A stretch of DNA of 64,000 bases from assembly GCA_037783415.1 (NCBI GenBank), contig JAZGTN010000236.1, forward strand, positions 930,001 through 994,000. The letters are read 5' to 3'. The notes beneath the pieces were generated by a model. It searched no databases, had not been told where the DNA came from, and saw only the letters and a program-made list of their open reading frames with translations. Position numbers and translations under genes: made by a program. The stretch comes from Leptasterias polaris. Taxonomy: Eukaryota; Echinodermata; Asteroidea; Forcipulatida; Asteriidae. Below are positions 52,501 to 59,762 of the stretch, in pieces (within the stretch, counting starts at the first letter, position 1; each line of letters begins with the position of its first letter).

Positions 52501-53371
52501 ATAAAAATAGATCATCATACTCGTAGTCGTACTGAGCAGTATATCAACACTGACTTGTTTTTACTGCGACTAGCTGCATGGCTAGCCCCACTGTTATGGC
52601 CAAGGTAGCCCCATTAATAGTGCCAATACTCTGTTAGTGTTAATGGGGCTATGGCCAAGATATCTCTGAATCTTTGGCCACACGTCGTCAGGCCCTACTA
52701 CTACTATATAGTACTACTACTAGACATACTACAAGAACTATGTGAGTGTATGGCGACGTTCGTTCCGCTATCGTCTCCAGAAACCTCAAAAGGTTATTAT
52801 GTACAAAATTCTATTCAAAGCTATTATTCCTTCATGTTTAGCACCTGGAGTTCTCTTTTGACCATGTTGACTTACCGTGCCAAGGATTCACCTTGGGCAA
52901 AATTCAGCAGGATGCCAACACTATTACTAGCTCCCTTCTCTGGCCAATTACACTAAATTGTAGTCTTACCTGTCAAAAAGGATTAACCGAATATTACAGA
53001 CATAGCCTCACTCGTCGTGTGGCCATCAGCTGAATCTTTTGGCCACACAAAGTGGGACTACAGACACAGTACGACCATAGAGCAAGTCCTTGCTCTATAT
53101 GGTACGACCGAAGATGTCAAAATTTCGAAAAATGGGGTACAGCGCCATATCATTTTTCAATCATGCCTAGTAAAAACAGCGCCCCAGTTAGTGGTTACTG
53201 GGTCTAAAGCAGGCTCCTACAAGTCCCACGGGAAAGCCGTACTTTCTAGAAGTAGTTGCGTTCTATCTATAATCATTTGTAATCTTAACAACATATTCCC
53301 AACTAAATATGGCGACCAGCTAATCAATTGGTTAAAAAAAAAAGTCTTACAGCTGTTGGTGCTTCCATCAT
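25593..53371 (-). CDS. APEH: Acylaminoacyl-peptide hydrolase, 21 exons found, terminal exon missing
   Basis: Exons in transcript order: 53351-53371 (tentative start), 51505-51758, 49660-49750, 47448-47523, 46065-46216, 43567-43704, 38148-38239, 37674-37714, 36900-37021, 35787-35844, 34475-34584, 33749-33889, 33250-33388, 32457-32540, 29938-30018, 29110-29198, 28300-28410, 27958-28006, 27448-27478, 26194-26299, 25593-25699. All junctions are GT-AG and in phase, giving 697 codons plus 2 nt. Family: cytosolic S9C serine peptidase releasing N-acylated residues from blocked peptides, with an N-terminal beta-propeller and a C-terminal alpha/beta hydrolase. Visible: MVLPHG/GPHS oxyanion region, nucleophile in GGSHGGF (Ser at about 586), Asp in IGDIDLRVP (about 675). 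The last exon ends ACAAA with donor GTAAGT; the roughly 36 residues with the catalytic His were not found. Reading through the donor meets TAA at once. Confidence 0.9.
26438..26770. mobile_element. Fold-back MITE flanked by TTAA (APEH intron)
   Basis: TTAA at 26438-26441 and 26767-26770 bounds ends reading aagggacac and gtgtccctt. Inside, a long inverted repeat (around cttcgaaattgcgtggtttt, countered by aaaaccacacaatttcg) makes nearly the whole element one hairpin. The TTAA target suggests piggyBac-type mobilisation. Confidence 0.75.
26957..27170. mobile_element. 214-bp MITE with CCAAT and GC boxes (APEH intron)
   Basis: The left end atacgcctttcttaatattt and the right end agatactaagaaaggcatat form a roughly 27-bp terminal inverted repeat with about three mismatches. 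The interior has a reverse CCAAT box (ATTGG at 27053-27057) and a GC box GGGGGCGGGGC at 27069-27079. No coding content. Confidence 0.75.
28105..28225. repeat. G-rich imperfect repeat
   Basis: Repeated blocks of the type taggggtgtaggggttgcag in an APEH intron, just downstream of exon 17 on the minus strand. On the transcribed strand it reads as a C-rich tract. Confidence 0.7.
28563..28965. repeat. Three family C SINE copies, two head-to-head
   Basis: A minus copy (28563-28680, ggaaaactgactgagt and tttgaacctgtgacctctgg), a plus copy with a lost head (28700-28800, aggtcgcaggtctcgatc to gtcagtttcccttgtg), and a plus copy with head (28882-28965, gctagatagctcagttggag, gcaggttcaaatctg). The first two form an inverted pair in an APEH intron. 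Confidence 0.65.
30240..30410 (-). repeat. SINE-like repeat, family D
   Basis: The inverted counterpart of 4905-5150: ggtaggaactgaaaacctag, then tgggattcgaaccagggtcc (B box on the minus strand) and an A-box-like end. Supports a dispersed tRNA-derived family. Confidence 0.55.
30549..31853. mobile_element. Candidate solo LTR, about 1.3 kb
   Basis: Non-repetitive within the window, bounded by TGTCATGATC at 30549 and TGTGACA ending at 31853, i.e. TG...CA with a 5-bp inverted end. It has a TATA-like tataaa near 31172 and AATAAA at 31724 in plus orientation. No convincing flanking duplication was found (cattg against gtcta), which weakens the call. It lies in the APEH intron between exons 14 and 15. 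Confidence 0.35.
32679..32823. mobile_element. Short MITE (GGGGCTTTTTCCAAACC ends)
   Basis: The left end ggggctttttccaaacctc is countered by ggtttggaaaaggcc-type sequence at the right end (agatttggaaaaggccc). An internal palindrome lies around cagtgcaaaaaatgcacactg. A diverged relative is at 13750-13880. Confidence 0.55.
34040..34300 (+). repeat. tRNA-like SINE, diverged
   Basis: The head has tggccgagaggtatcttacc and cggttcaaatcctgcc. The tail block at 34200-34290 (tcttctctacacaggta, gtttcattaacagaaatac) matches 15720-15805, defining the family's 3' part. Confidence 0.55.
34670..34844. mobile_element. 175-bp MITE with CRE and YY1-like motifs (copy 2)
   Basis: Same length as 24658-24832 with three substitutions. 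CRE palindromes at 34686-34693 and 34822-34829, YY1-like AAGATGGCGGC at 34807-34817. It sits about 85 bp upstream (on the transcribed strand) of APEH exon 11. The near identity of the copies indicates recent movement. Confidence 0.85.
35010..35745. repeat. Minisatellite of AAGTATCA/AAGCACAA units
   Basis: More than 700 bp of nested short units (aagtatc, aagtatcaagcacaaagt, with a longer form including taccaattagtttgaag at the left). It ends about 40 bp before APEH exon 10. Unit order is irregular, typical of replication slippage. Confidence 0.9.
36174..36480 (+). repeat. SINE family A, near full length
   Basis: Head ttgtggctgagcggccaggc and gtgtgggttcgagtccagat, then gtgacacttgtatccttagg, gggacgtgaagctgtagatc, gttgtgtaatgcgtataaaa and caccttgcaaacccttataa, in the order seen in the inverted copy at 49778. 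The tRNA-like head resembles Leu/Ser tRNA. Confidence 0.75.
36481..36860 (+). repeat. 16-bp tandem repeat and LINE/SINE 3' tails
   Basis: The unit catgacagcctggcac repeats about five to six times at 36530-36615. Two short 3' tail remnants follow, each ending in (TTA/ATT)n: gtgcactatataagacttca at about 36625 and taaagcgccttgagaatagg at about 36790. Confidence 0.8.
38340..42250 (-). mobile_element. Near-complete APE-type LINE in APEH intron 6
   Basis: A single long frame (stop 38395-38397) with about 570 bp of 5' leader and a short 3' UTR, lying in the sense direction of APEH. The 5' side abuts a family 1 MITE at 42267. The ends were placed by where element-like sequence stops; no target duplication was confirmed. 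Whole-element structure and absence of internal stops suggest a young insertion. Confidence 0.7.
38395..41679 (-). CDS. LINE polyprotein: AP endonuclease + reverse transcriptase + zinc-finger-like tail
   Basis: 1094 codons open. Endonuclease blocks: [38 protein letters not shown]. Reverse transcriptase: [25 protein letters not shown], motif [16 protein letters not shown], motif [15 protein letters not shown], motif C MLFADDAA, then YLGSTATD. Near the C terminus is [21 protein letters not shown], a C2HC zinc-finger-like motif. No ATG precedes the endonuclease's first conserved block: the position at 41679 is GTG, and the first in-frame ATG (about residue 37) would delete the catalytic Asn block. 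The frame opens upstream to a TGA. Clade not assigned with confidence; RTE-like is possible. Confidence 0.85.
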   Translation of the reverse strand: MGLRVTPDKWTVTTAPTNKANKNKPVLKFGSWNVRTMTTGISNDLESISDIRKTAIINNELLRLQIDIVALQETRLADSGCLKEKDYTFFWHGKKKKDKREYGVGFAIRNSLLNSTELCENGSERLLSMRLNTTDGPVHLLSVYAPTLMADRDIKDSFYSQLDSIIGQHPKQEALFILGDFNARVGSDQDAWPTCLGHFGVGKTNDNGQRLLELCSYHGLCITNTFFSTKPHHRVSWRHPRSKHWHQLDLIISRRSHIKGVLLTRTYHSADCDTDHSLICSKIRLQPKRIHRSKQTAKSRINVTNTVFADKVEEFNTALASALTQHNHCSHLEQQWQHLKTATYSSALSVFGKKAGSKSNDWYAEHAEVLSPLIEAKRSALQVYKDSPSVYSLQTLQTARSHVQKMVRTCVNQYWADLSAKIQQASDMGNIGGMYEGIKRAIGPTQCKTVPLKSTSGAVITDKSQQLERWVEHYGDLYSRENKVDQAALDAIERLPQMAELDNIPTLEELSKAIDRLPSGKAPGKDCIPAEVIKCGKPTLLIPLYKLLCQCWEVGAVPQDLKDANIITLYKNKGERSDCNNYRGISLLSIVGKLFARIVLHRLQELASRVYPESQCGFRAKRSTIDMIFSLRQLQEKCREQQQPLYIVFIDLTKAFDLVSRDGLFKMLPLIGCPPKLLSIVRSFHDGMMSTVQFDGSMSKKFGVKSGVKQGCVLAPTLFSIFFALLLKHAFTSATEGIYLHTRSDGKLFNIARLKAKTKTKEVLIRDMLFADDAAISAHSEPELQSLLDRFSSACEQFNLTISLKKTQVMGQGTPYPPAITIKDYPLEVVHQFTYLGSTATDNLSLNVELCKRIGKASTTLSRLTKRVWDNRHLTTTTKIDVYKACVISTLLYGSESWTTYSSQERQLQVFHMRCLRRILGITWQDKITNNEVLSTAGIPSMYTLLRQRRLRWLGHVSRMEDGRIPKHLLYGEIAKGKRSRGRPQLRFKDVCKRDMKALGMDADSWEALATNRAVWKRELSKYLLKGESSLQTASDERRKKRKSSQSQLRTTNTQPPTVPPVFQCQGCNRFCKSKIGLYSHTRRCTLSSTGASS
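42267..42460. mobile_element. MITE, family 1, with perfect 23-bp ends
   Basis: The left gggcccaatttcatagagct continues as gtt and is matched by a perfect inverted copy ending in gggccc at 42460. The best preserved copy of the family in the window. Directly beside the 5' end of the LINE. Confidence 0.85.
43870..45201. other. APEH intron 5 stretch with no gene
   Basis: AT-rich, with a G run at about 43951. Contains short ORFs lacking family resemblance. No repeat structure beyond common words was recognised. Confidence 0.4.
45202..45422. mobile_element. TTAA-flanked MITE (AACCCTC ends)
   Basis: TTAA on both sides (45202-45205, 45419-45422) with inner ends ccctcctactgttc and the partly inverted cagcaagaggg. 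Its right half is an inverted relative of the tandem units at 46263-46680. The TTAA target is typical of piggyBac-type elements. Confidence 0.6.
45570..45750 (-). repeat. SINE family C fragment
   Basis: Contains tgggatttgaccctgcaacc and the inverted head ccctaccaactggactctct. A degenerate B box and A box can be read on the minus strand. Confidence 0.5.
46263..46680. repeat. 194-bp tandem repeat, about 2.1 copies
   Basis: accctcctactgtctkacca recurs at 46263, 46457 and 46651, exactly 194 bp apart. Each unit is itself a diverged dimer (gatatcatgtggtaa/gatatcacatggtgaa). Located between APEH exons 5 and 4, just upstream of exon 5 on the transcribed strand. Confidence 0.85.
46780..46966. mobile_element. 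MITE, family 1, diverged
   Basis: Right end gctttatgaaattgggccc; the left end is decayed (attttcataaagcctgtaag). The interior has ggttaccagcc, the inverted form of the family's ggctggtaacc block. Confidence 0.55.
47857..49450. mobile_element. Apparent MITE halves separated by a roughly 1.2-kb insertion
   Basis: The left block (47857-47995: tttaaaggccatggacacg, gtcaaagaccagtattctca) and right block (49231-49450: aaaacaccctttttgcacaa, gagggagtggtttctcacaa) resemble the two sides of one widely dispersed element. Between them lies a segment bounded by AGGTGTTCGGG (48027-48037) and its inverse CCCGAACACCT (49218-49228), with a terminal hairpin gttcggg/cccgaac at 49204-49224. That the blocks belong together is from general recollection of such repeats. 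Confidence 0.4.
49778..50205 (-). repeat. Full-length SINE family A
   Basis: Minus strand: head tcgtggccgagtggataaga with B box gtgggttcgaatcccagtcg, then gtgtccttaagcaagacac, gggttcgccccagtgttcct, gcgccacagcaccttgtaaa, ending with gcgctatataagaactgcg and (TTA)n at 49778-49806. This copy gives the uninterrupted reference for the split SINE at 11840-13395. Confidence 0.85.
50206..51504. other. APEH intron 2 stretch without gene
   Basis: Nothing gene-like. One repeat remnant near 50870-50975 (agggccctaattcatgcc) recalls MITE ends but lacks a clear partner. Confidence 0.4.
51850..52178 (-). repeat. Two family C SINE copies
   Basis: One at 51895-51970 (aacgacctctggtttaacg, ctctaccaactgagctatct) with a good tRNA-like head on the minus strand, and a second at 52075-52178 (gggaaactgactgggcaaat, tttgaaccaacgacctccgg) lacking its head. 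Both lie in APEH intron 1. Confidence 0.7.
52300..52370. repeat. Perfect 28-bp inverted repeat with 15-nt loop
   Basis: The left arm 52300-52327 (tagttgcgataatcgtaacc...) and right arm 52343-52370 are exact reverse complements. It follows a 120-bp stretch of AAATA-type low-complexity sequence. Confidence 0.9.
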
Positions 53372-53497
53372 GATTCTTCTGTTAGAGTGGGGGCCGGGAT
53401 CGGAACTACTGTGTTTACATTTCTTCTGATAGCGCCCTCTTTTGAATATTTCTCCTTAGCTTCATCCTCAGAATCTCGGACTGATTTTCCCACGAAT

Positions 53498-53525
53498 CAT
53501 GGAGGTAGGAATTCCTACCTCCATG
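53498..53525. repeat. 28-bp perfect palindrome with EcoRI core
   Basis: Reads catggaggtagg, then aattcc, then tacctccatg; no loop, centred on GAATTC. About 127-155 bp upstream of the proposed APEH start codon, within the presumed promoter. Confidence 0.9.
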
Positions 53526-53766
53526 GTATAATGGTCCGCATCAAATACAAAATAATAGCAAATCACGAATTGTTCAATTATTAGACCCCAACAGGCGAGG
53601 TGAACAGGATTTGGTTTTGAATTGTCTAAATTTTTGGTACCCCAGTGTAAATCACATAGATTAGTATAGCTACGCACAGTATTAGCAATCTTTTTATCAA
53701 AAATCAAATAAATTATTTCCTCTTTCCAAATGCACCTATGTATACTTATACCATACGAGACCAGAT

Positions 53767-55745
53767 TATGTAATAATAATAATAATAATGAACCATTCTT
53801 GTATAGCGCATATCACATTCACAGGGAAGTCTCTATGCGCTTTGAGATGAAAAATAGAAGGGAAATTAAAGTAAGACAAAAAAGACAAGTAATATACATG
53901 AATGAAAAAACTAGTTGACACAGTAAGACATACTGGAGGCTATTGCAAAAATAAATGTGTTTTTAGCTTCGTCTTAAAAGAATTCACTGTTTGCACTTGT
54001 TTTATGTTGTCAGGAAGACTATTCCGTAACTCTGCTGCTGCTACTGCAAAAGCTCTGGCCCCATAAAATTTAGTGAAATTCGAGGGACATACTATGAGAG
54101 ACTTGAATTTTGAGCGAAGATTACGAACTGGATGATATTTTTGGATGATGTCTTGAAGATAAGTAGGGCCCAAACCTTGCAAACATAAGAAAGTTAATGA
54201 AAGTATTTTATACTGAATACGGTATTTTATCGGAAGCCAATGTAAATCATGCAAAATAGGAGAAATGTGGTCACGCTTAGTTTTGAGCACGTGTCACCAA
54301 TCTAGCAGCTGAGTTTTGGATTCTCTGAAGCTTGTTAATTTTGTACATCGGGAAGTCCATACAAAATGCTATTACAAAAATCAATGCGTGACATTACATG
54401 TGCATGGACGAGTCTTTCTGTTGATTTCTTGTTTAAGAAAGGCTCGTATTGTCCCAATTTTATGGAGTGCAAATAAAGCAGCTCTACAGGTATCATTTAC
54501 ATGAGCATGCATTGTAAAAGATGATTATCAAGTTTGACACCTAGATTTCTAGCAGAATCAGCCACTGCAATAACACCCGTGTCACCTAAGAGGAAAGATT
54601 CAAGTTGATGACTATGTCTAAATTTACTGGTAAAATGAAGAACCTCAGTTTTATCTGCATTAAGTTGGAGATCATTCTGAACAGACCAATATTTTATATC
54701 TAAAAGCCTGTAGTTTAAGAATCGCATCATATTGTCTACCATTTAATATTCAATGAATACATATACTTGAGTATCATCGGCATACATCATACATTTCAAA
54801 TTGTGATGAGCAATAATGTCCTGCAGTGGTGCTGAATATAAAGTGAATGCCAAAGGACCTATAACAGACCCCTGAGGGACCCCATGGGTGGATGAATAAG
54901 TATAAGATTTAGAGCTACCAATAACTACGCAATGACTTCTGTTTTTAAGGTAAGAAGTAAGTAGTTTCAGTGCATTTCCCCTTATCCCATATCTTTCTTC
55001 CAAACGTGATAATAAAATTGGCTGGCTGATCGTGTCAAATGCACCTGAATAGTCAAGAAGCAGCAAAATGGCTTCATTACCGCTATCAAGAGCCAACAAA
55101 ATGTCATTAACGACTCTAACGATAGCAGTTTCACAGCTATGATTTGGTCTGTACGCAGATTGAGCACTCTGGCAAACAAGTTATTAGTCGATTCCTGAAG
55201 CTGAGAGACCAAAAGCCGTACAAGCAATTTTCCAAGGAACTTCAAGTGAGCGATAGGTCGGTAACTGTTCAAGTCCTCTGGATCAAACTTGTTTGATTTT
55301 AACAGAGGAGTGATGTGCGCATATTTTAATGTTTCTGGAAAATGTCCACTGGTCAAGCATAAATTCACGATAATTGGAGTCAGCTCTGCAGCACACTTCT
55401 TCAGAAGATCACTTGGAAAAGGGTCTAGTCCACAAGTGGTTGACTTAGAACCAGAGAGTACTCCCTGAACTTGACTTTGGGTGACAACACGAAAGTTCTC
55501 AAATCTATGATCAGTTGTCGGAAACACGATCTCAGTCAACTCTCGATACGAGGTTTCACGAAGGGAGGTTACTATATTGTCAGTTTTATTTGAAAAGAAA
55601 GTACAAAAGCGGTCAGCTAAGGATGGACTTGAATTATCATCTCTAGGTAACGTTTTAGAAGATGTGGCCCGACACAGTCTATCAACTTTAAGAAAAAACT
55701 CCCGAGGGCCACAGTCATCCAGTTCCAGTGAATAATATGTAGTTT
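53767..55745 (-). mobile_element. Decayed CR1/L2-like LINE with (TTA)n tail
   Basis: The 3' end on the minus strand runs into atgcgctatacaagaatggt and (ATT)n at 53771-53790. The coding part spans several frames: fingers SLADRFCTFFSNK and NSYRPIAHLKFLGKLLVR (55230-55740), motif A LLLLDYSGAFDTIS, motif B HGVPQGSVIGP, motif C YADDTQVY (54743-55099), LNADKTEVLHF (54497-54742), and C terminus HISPILHDLHWLPIKYRIQYK (53940-54290). Frameshifts and stops separate these, and the endonuclease is missing. 5'-truncated and inactive. Confidence 0.85.
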
Positions 55746-56394
55746 TTGTTTTTCAATACAACCCTCTGTTGTCGGCTTCTTAAGTGCACCTTCTCTTTTT
55801 TATTTCATTAATTTGTTTATGTTTTTGATTTATTGTATAGGCCTATATTATTTTGTATCTTTATTAATTTTTGTTTTATTTTTTACTACAAAATAGGGTC
55901 CCTTTATAGTCACGTTTCATTAAACCAATCTCTGTTCTTTGATGAATGATTGATTTCATCCTACTCTGACATGTTTTTATATTACTTGTCGATAGAGCGC
56001 ACAACATCGACTTGCTTGGAAGGACTGGGCAGCATGTCTACAAATTTTGTTAAAGACTGGGGCTTTTTTTAACAAAATGCAAAATGTACGCAGTAACAAA
56101 TTGAAGACAAAGACGGAGCCCACAATGCTGAGGTTTGTAAAAAGCCCCCTAGTTTTGAGCAAGACGTTTGTATGATACAGATTTCCTCTCCAATAACTCG
56201 TGTTGAAATATTGGGGACTACTTTTTCCAAAAACAAACGCTAGGTCGGATCAACTCAAACGATTTAGGCCGTATATGAATTGGCATCTGCTACAGCAAGA
56301 CTGTTGCCAAGGACATCCTACCCTTCAACTCATGACATGGCAATCAAGCCATAGCCGTAGCCATGCCTGCCAATTCAGACATGCATTAATTCAT
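55746..56394. other. Unassigned AT-rich stretch
   Basis: No coding family or clear repeat. Near 56330-56380 is a phrase of the type ccatagccgtagccatgcct, with relatives at 25050-25100 and 27650-27780, suggesting a low-copy MITE remnant. Confidence 0.4.
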
Positions 56395-56512
56395 TAATTC
56401 AAGATGCAACCTTTTACACACGTTGCAAGCCCCCTCCAGTTCAGATTCAATAAGTAGGGGATGGGCAGAGGAGAACAACTCTCCAAGTCAGGGGGCCACT
56501 ATCCGAGTTTTA
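56395..56512. repeat. Degenerate direct repeat, copy 1 (partner at 59763-59877)
   Basis: Shares attcaagatgca, cacacgttgcaa, cagttcagatt, aagtagggga, aacaactctccar and gactatccg-type blocks with 59763-59877 at roughly 80 percent identity. The pair brackets the piggyBac and LINE fragments. Confidence 0.65.
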
Positions 56513-56567
56513 CCCTATTTGGGGGCAGCATCAGGAACAGGGCTAGAGCTGTCCTCGCTAAGCTTAA

Positions 56568-57580
56568 CCCTTTCAGTACCGCCGTGCCATAGGGGCTCAA
56601 AAAAACATCCCACTTGGTGACCAATGAGTCCGTATGGCACGTAATTATTTTCATTCTTGGTGACCAATGAGCCTCTCTGGCACATCGACCAAAAGTAAGT
56701 TATCAAAATGTTAATAGCGCCCTCAATCGCCTGCGTCCATCCCCCCGGCAACAAGCTGCCCGCGTGTGCCCTGAAGCGTCGCAAGTTTTAAAATTTAAGC
56801 GGGATCGTTAAGCGTCCCCCCCACGCATTCTCGAGTAACAGATCATTCTGACAACATGGCCGATGAAAATGAAAAAAATTTGGAAGAAATTTTCGCAGAC
56901 AGTGGTTCAGAAATGTCATCTGACGAGGAATCGCCACTTGAAGACTCGGAGACGTCAGAAGACAGTGAGGATACAGAGCCGAGGGCCTCGACATCAACAG
57001 CAACATTAACCTCTTCTAAGAAGGGTAAGAAGACCAAGAATAAGCCGAATTTCAGGTGTGGATGGCGTGAAGCCAACTCTTACACACGGCGACCGCCTGT
57101 TAAATTTACAGCAAACACCGGGGCTACAGAAGACTTCAGTTCGTTCTCCCCCATACAAATCTTCAAACTGTACTTTTGTGAAGCAGTGTGGCAGATTATG
57201 GTACTAGAGACTAATCGTTATGCTGAACAAATATTGGGAGCGGGGGCAGAAAATAACGGTGCTTGGAGACCAACTAATGTACCTGAAATGATGGCATTCG
57301 TGGCCCTACTTCTTTGCATGGGAATCAACAAAAGGCCTCGTTACTCCATGCATTGGTCCAGGTCTGAAATTCTACGAAGTCCCCTGTACTCAGCAACCAT
57401 GGCTCGTAACCGATTTACTGCAATCCTAAGATTTTTTCACCTCGCCAATAACAGAGATGTCGAGGGCGACTCTCCCCGTGACAAACTTGCTAAATTACGC
57501 CCACTGTTAAACATTGTACTACCATCATTCCTCCGGGTGTACCAGCCGGGACGAAGCCTTTCACCGGACGAGACGACATT
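56568..57580 (+). mobile_element. 5' half of a piggyBac-type DNA transposon
   Basis: TTAA at 56564-56567 followed by CCCTTTCAGTACCGCCGTG, a typical piggyBac-style terminus. The transposase frame starts at 56856. The element stops abruptly inside the catalytic domain near 57577-57580, where a LINE begins in the opposite direction; the 3' half and right terminus are missing. Confidence 0.8.
56856..57577 (+). pseudogene. Truncated piggyBac transposase (DDE_Tnp_1_7 family)
   Basis: About 240 codons. An acidic Ser/Glu-rich N terminus (DEESPLEDSETSEDSED), then family blocks FCEAVWQIMVLETNRYAEQI, MMAFVALLLCMGINKRPRY, MARNRFTAILRFFHLANN, DKLAKLRPLLNIVLPSF and SLSPDETT, where the Asp would be the first catalytic residue. 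The frame continues by chance to a stop at 57699-57701, but residues from about 57578 on are not transposase. The later catalytic Asp residues and Cys-rich tail are absent. Confidence 0.85.
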
Positions 57581-58458
57581 CCAAATGTATGTAGATGGTT
57601 GGAAAGTCGACGAGAAACAATACGTTCGAGGACTTTCCCAACAGAAGAGCAGATGGAAATGGGACGATAATTCTGAATGTCAGCACTATTGCCAGGTTTA
57701 GGTATGGGGACCACATTGGCCTCCTTCCGCGCCATCGGGACCTCACCTATCTGTAGGGATAAATTAAAAAGTTTGGCAAGGGTATGGGAGATGGCAGAGG
57801 CAGTGATTTTGAGCATAAAAGAGCTGATACCATCAGGACCAGGAGATTTAGAGTTTTTCAGAGAGAGGAGCAATTTTTGAACTTCTCTACTAGATGTGAA
57901 GATCCCACTGAGTGGAGTGAGGCCAATGTGTTCACCACAGTTGTCTAAAAGATGCCCTGCCGGCAAATTATTTACTGACTCGGTCTTGCTAAAATGAGAT
58001 TGAAAATGGCGATTGAATGAATGGCAAATAGTTTGAGGATCAGAAATAATAGATTATTGATAACAAATGAACGAGCTGCATGAGACGAACGCTTACTGTT
58101 AACAAACGACCAGAATTTTCGGGGGTTATCACTAACATTATGGGCAAGATCAGAAAAATGGAACAGTATGATTGCTTGACTAAATATTTCAGGTGATTAC
58201 GACATTTTTTTGTACTTGTTCCATTTTGTACTCGTTTCCATGATTTCTAATGGCAAGTTTATATAGTCTTTTTTTCTTACGACTGAGGCGGACTAATTCA
58301 TTAGAAATCCAAAGGACAACGTTTTTTGCCCTTTAGTTTGATGAGTGGAACGTTGTCTTTAAAAGCAGCCAAAAAGAAGTCAGAAAAGGTAATCCAAGCA
58401 GTATTAATATCAGGATTGATAAAACATAAGTCCCATGGAGCACTGGACAATGAGTTCA

Positions 58459-59601
58459 TCAAACCATCAAGATCCATTTTAGAGAACTGCCAAGTAGTTC
58501 GAGAAGAACTCCGAACTGGAAAGGTGACTGACACTGAGAAAGGATGCAGTTGTGATCACTAGAAGCTAAAGGTGGGAGTTGCTCAACAGTGGAAACGAGA
58601 TCCGGTCTATTGGTGAAAATGAGATCCAGTGTGTTGCCATCAGCAGTGTTATTGTGGAAAATTGGACGGGTAACAAAGTTAACAAGCTGAGACATATCGA
58701 GGGCGGTGAAATTATCATGAAGACATTTAGCCTGTCCTAAAAAAGGTCCATCTGTAGAAAAGGGGATGTTGAAGTCGCCACATATGTAGATAGCCAAGTA
58801 TTTCCAACTTACAGACATAACATTTTCAAGGCAATGTTGAAGTTCCTGCCACTGAGCGGTTGCCTTAGGAGGTCTATAGCAACATCCAAAAAGAAGTGTC
58901 CCCTTGTTGGTTGAAACTTCAGTCCAAACTAGTTCAAGTGTGATATCTTGTTGAAATTTGACGGATTTGGATCTGAGGGAAACTTTTGAAGCAATAAAAA
59001 CACCACCACCATTGCGGTTTCTGTCACAACGGAAAATATTGTAGCTCAGAGGAACAATTTCATGGTCAGTAATGGAACCATCCAACCAAGTCTGAGACAC
59101 AAGGACAATGTCAAGGTCATTAGATGAAATAAAAACCTCAAAGTCGGAGAGTTTGTTGACGATGCTCCGAGAATTTAGAAGACCAATTTTTAAACTGCCT
59201 GAACAGTTCTGAATGTTATCGTTGAGATTGGAGGTACATGTAGCAGTGATGGGACCAGGATTTAAAGAAACATCCATGGAGATAGTTATATCGAGTGGAG
59301 GATCGTGACCCGGAATGAAAATGCAGACTTGGCCATGTTTGTACCATTTAGTTATTGGAGCTCTCGAAGAGTGATAAACTTGAGAGTGAGTTTGCAAGAC
59401 TCCGTTGGGCAGAAAATGACATTGGAAGTTGATGCTTGATAACAATGAGGAATCTTGACTTGATGTAAATGCAGAAAGACTTGGAACAATTTCAGAGGAG
59501 TTAGTATTCAATGACGGTAAAGAATTCCTTGCTAAGTGTGACCAAGTCCAAGAAGGTAGCAGTAAAATGATGATCAGAGTTAAGTTCATGCTGTAAGCCA
59601 T
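58459..59601 (-). pseudogene. LINE N-terminal region and AP endonuclease
   Basis: From the ATG at 59599-59601 the product begins MAYSMNLTLIIILLLPSW, hydrophobic and signal-peptide-like, followed by about 100 Ser-rich residues, the 2A-like DVSLNPGP at 59251-59274, then endonuclease blocks KIGLLNSRSIVNK, IVLVSQTWL, GGGVFIA, CCYRPP, CGDFNIP and LASSDHNCI. The APE order is complete (Asn, Glu-position replaced by Gln in SQTWL, Asp/Asn, His). The frame ends after the last block, before the reverse transcriptase, which lies in another frame, so the copy is broken. Confidence 0.8.
59251..59274 (-). promoter_or_regulatory. 2A-like ribosome-skipping motif (DVSLNPGP)
   Basis: The 2A/CHYSEL core consensus is D-(V/I)-E-x-N-P-G-P. 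Here Ser replaces Glu; the NPGP is exact (59251-59262). It is in frame, upstream of the APE domain, the position reported for 2A-like sequences in some APE-type LINEs of sea urchin and other animals. Ser at the Glu position could weaken skipping. Confidence 0.5.
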
Positions 59602-59762
59602 GATGGAAAATGAAGGCAACAGTGTAAAAATTTGCACTGGTCAATAACTCACGAAACTGCTCCAAAATGATGTCATCAAAAGTATGTCTTTCCGGGCAAC
59701 AACAGCAAACAAATTGCACAATCCGTAGCTATGGGCGTCAGATGAAGAGATTCCAAGCCATT

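Larger units (their letters stand above)
57580..59760 (-). mobile_element. LINE with signal-peptide-like leader, 2A-like motif and APE endonuclease, 3'-truncated
   Basis: Minus strand: leader and endonuclease frame 59601-58459, linker fragments 58534-57970, reverse-transcriptase fingers 57966-57580 (KSPGPDGISSFMLK, NYRPISICSSVGKVLERI). It ends mid-RT at the piggyBac junction, so palm motifs and 3' UTR are missing. Losing the 3' end is unusual for a LINE, which normally loses the 5' side, and points to later deletion or rearrangement. Confidence 0.8.

Noticed and set aside
57490..57966. Full-length reverse transcriptase fragment ending at 57490
   Set aside because: The last 30 or so codons are antisense piggyBac sequence beyond the junction near 57580.
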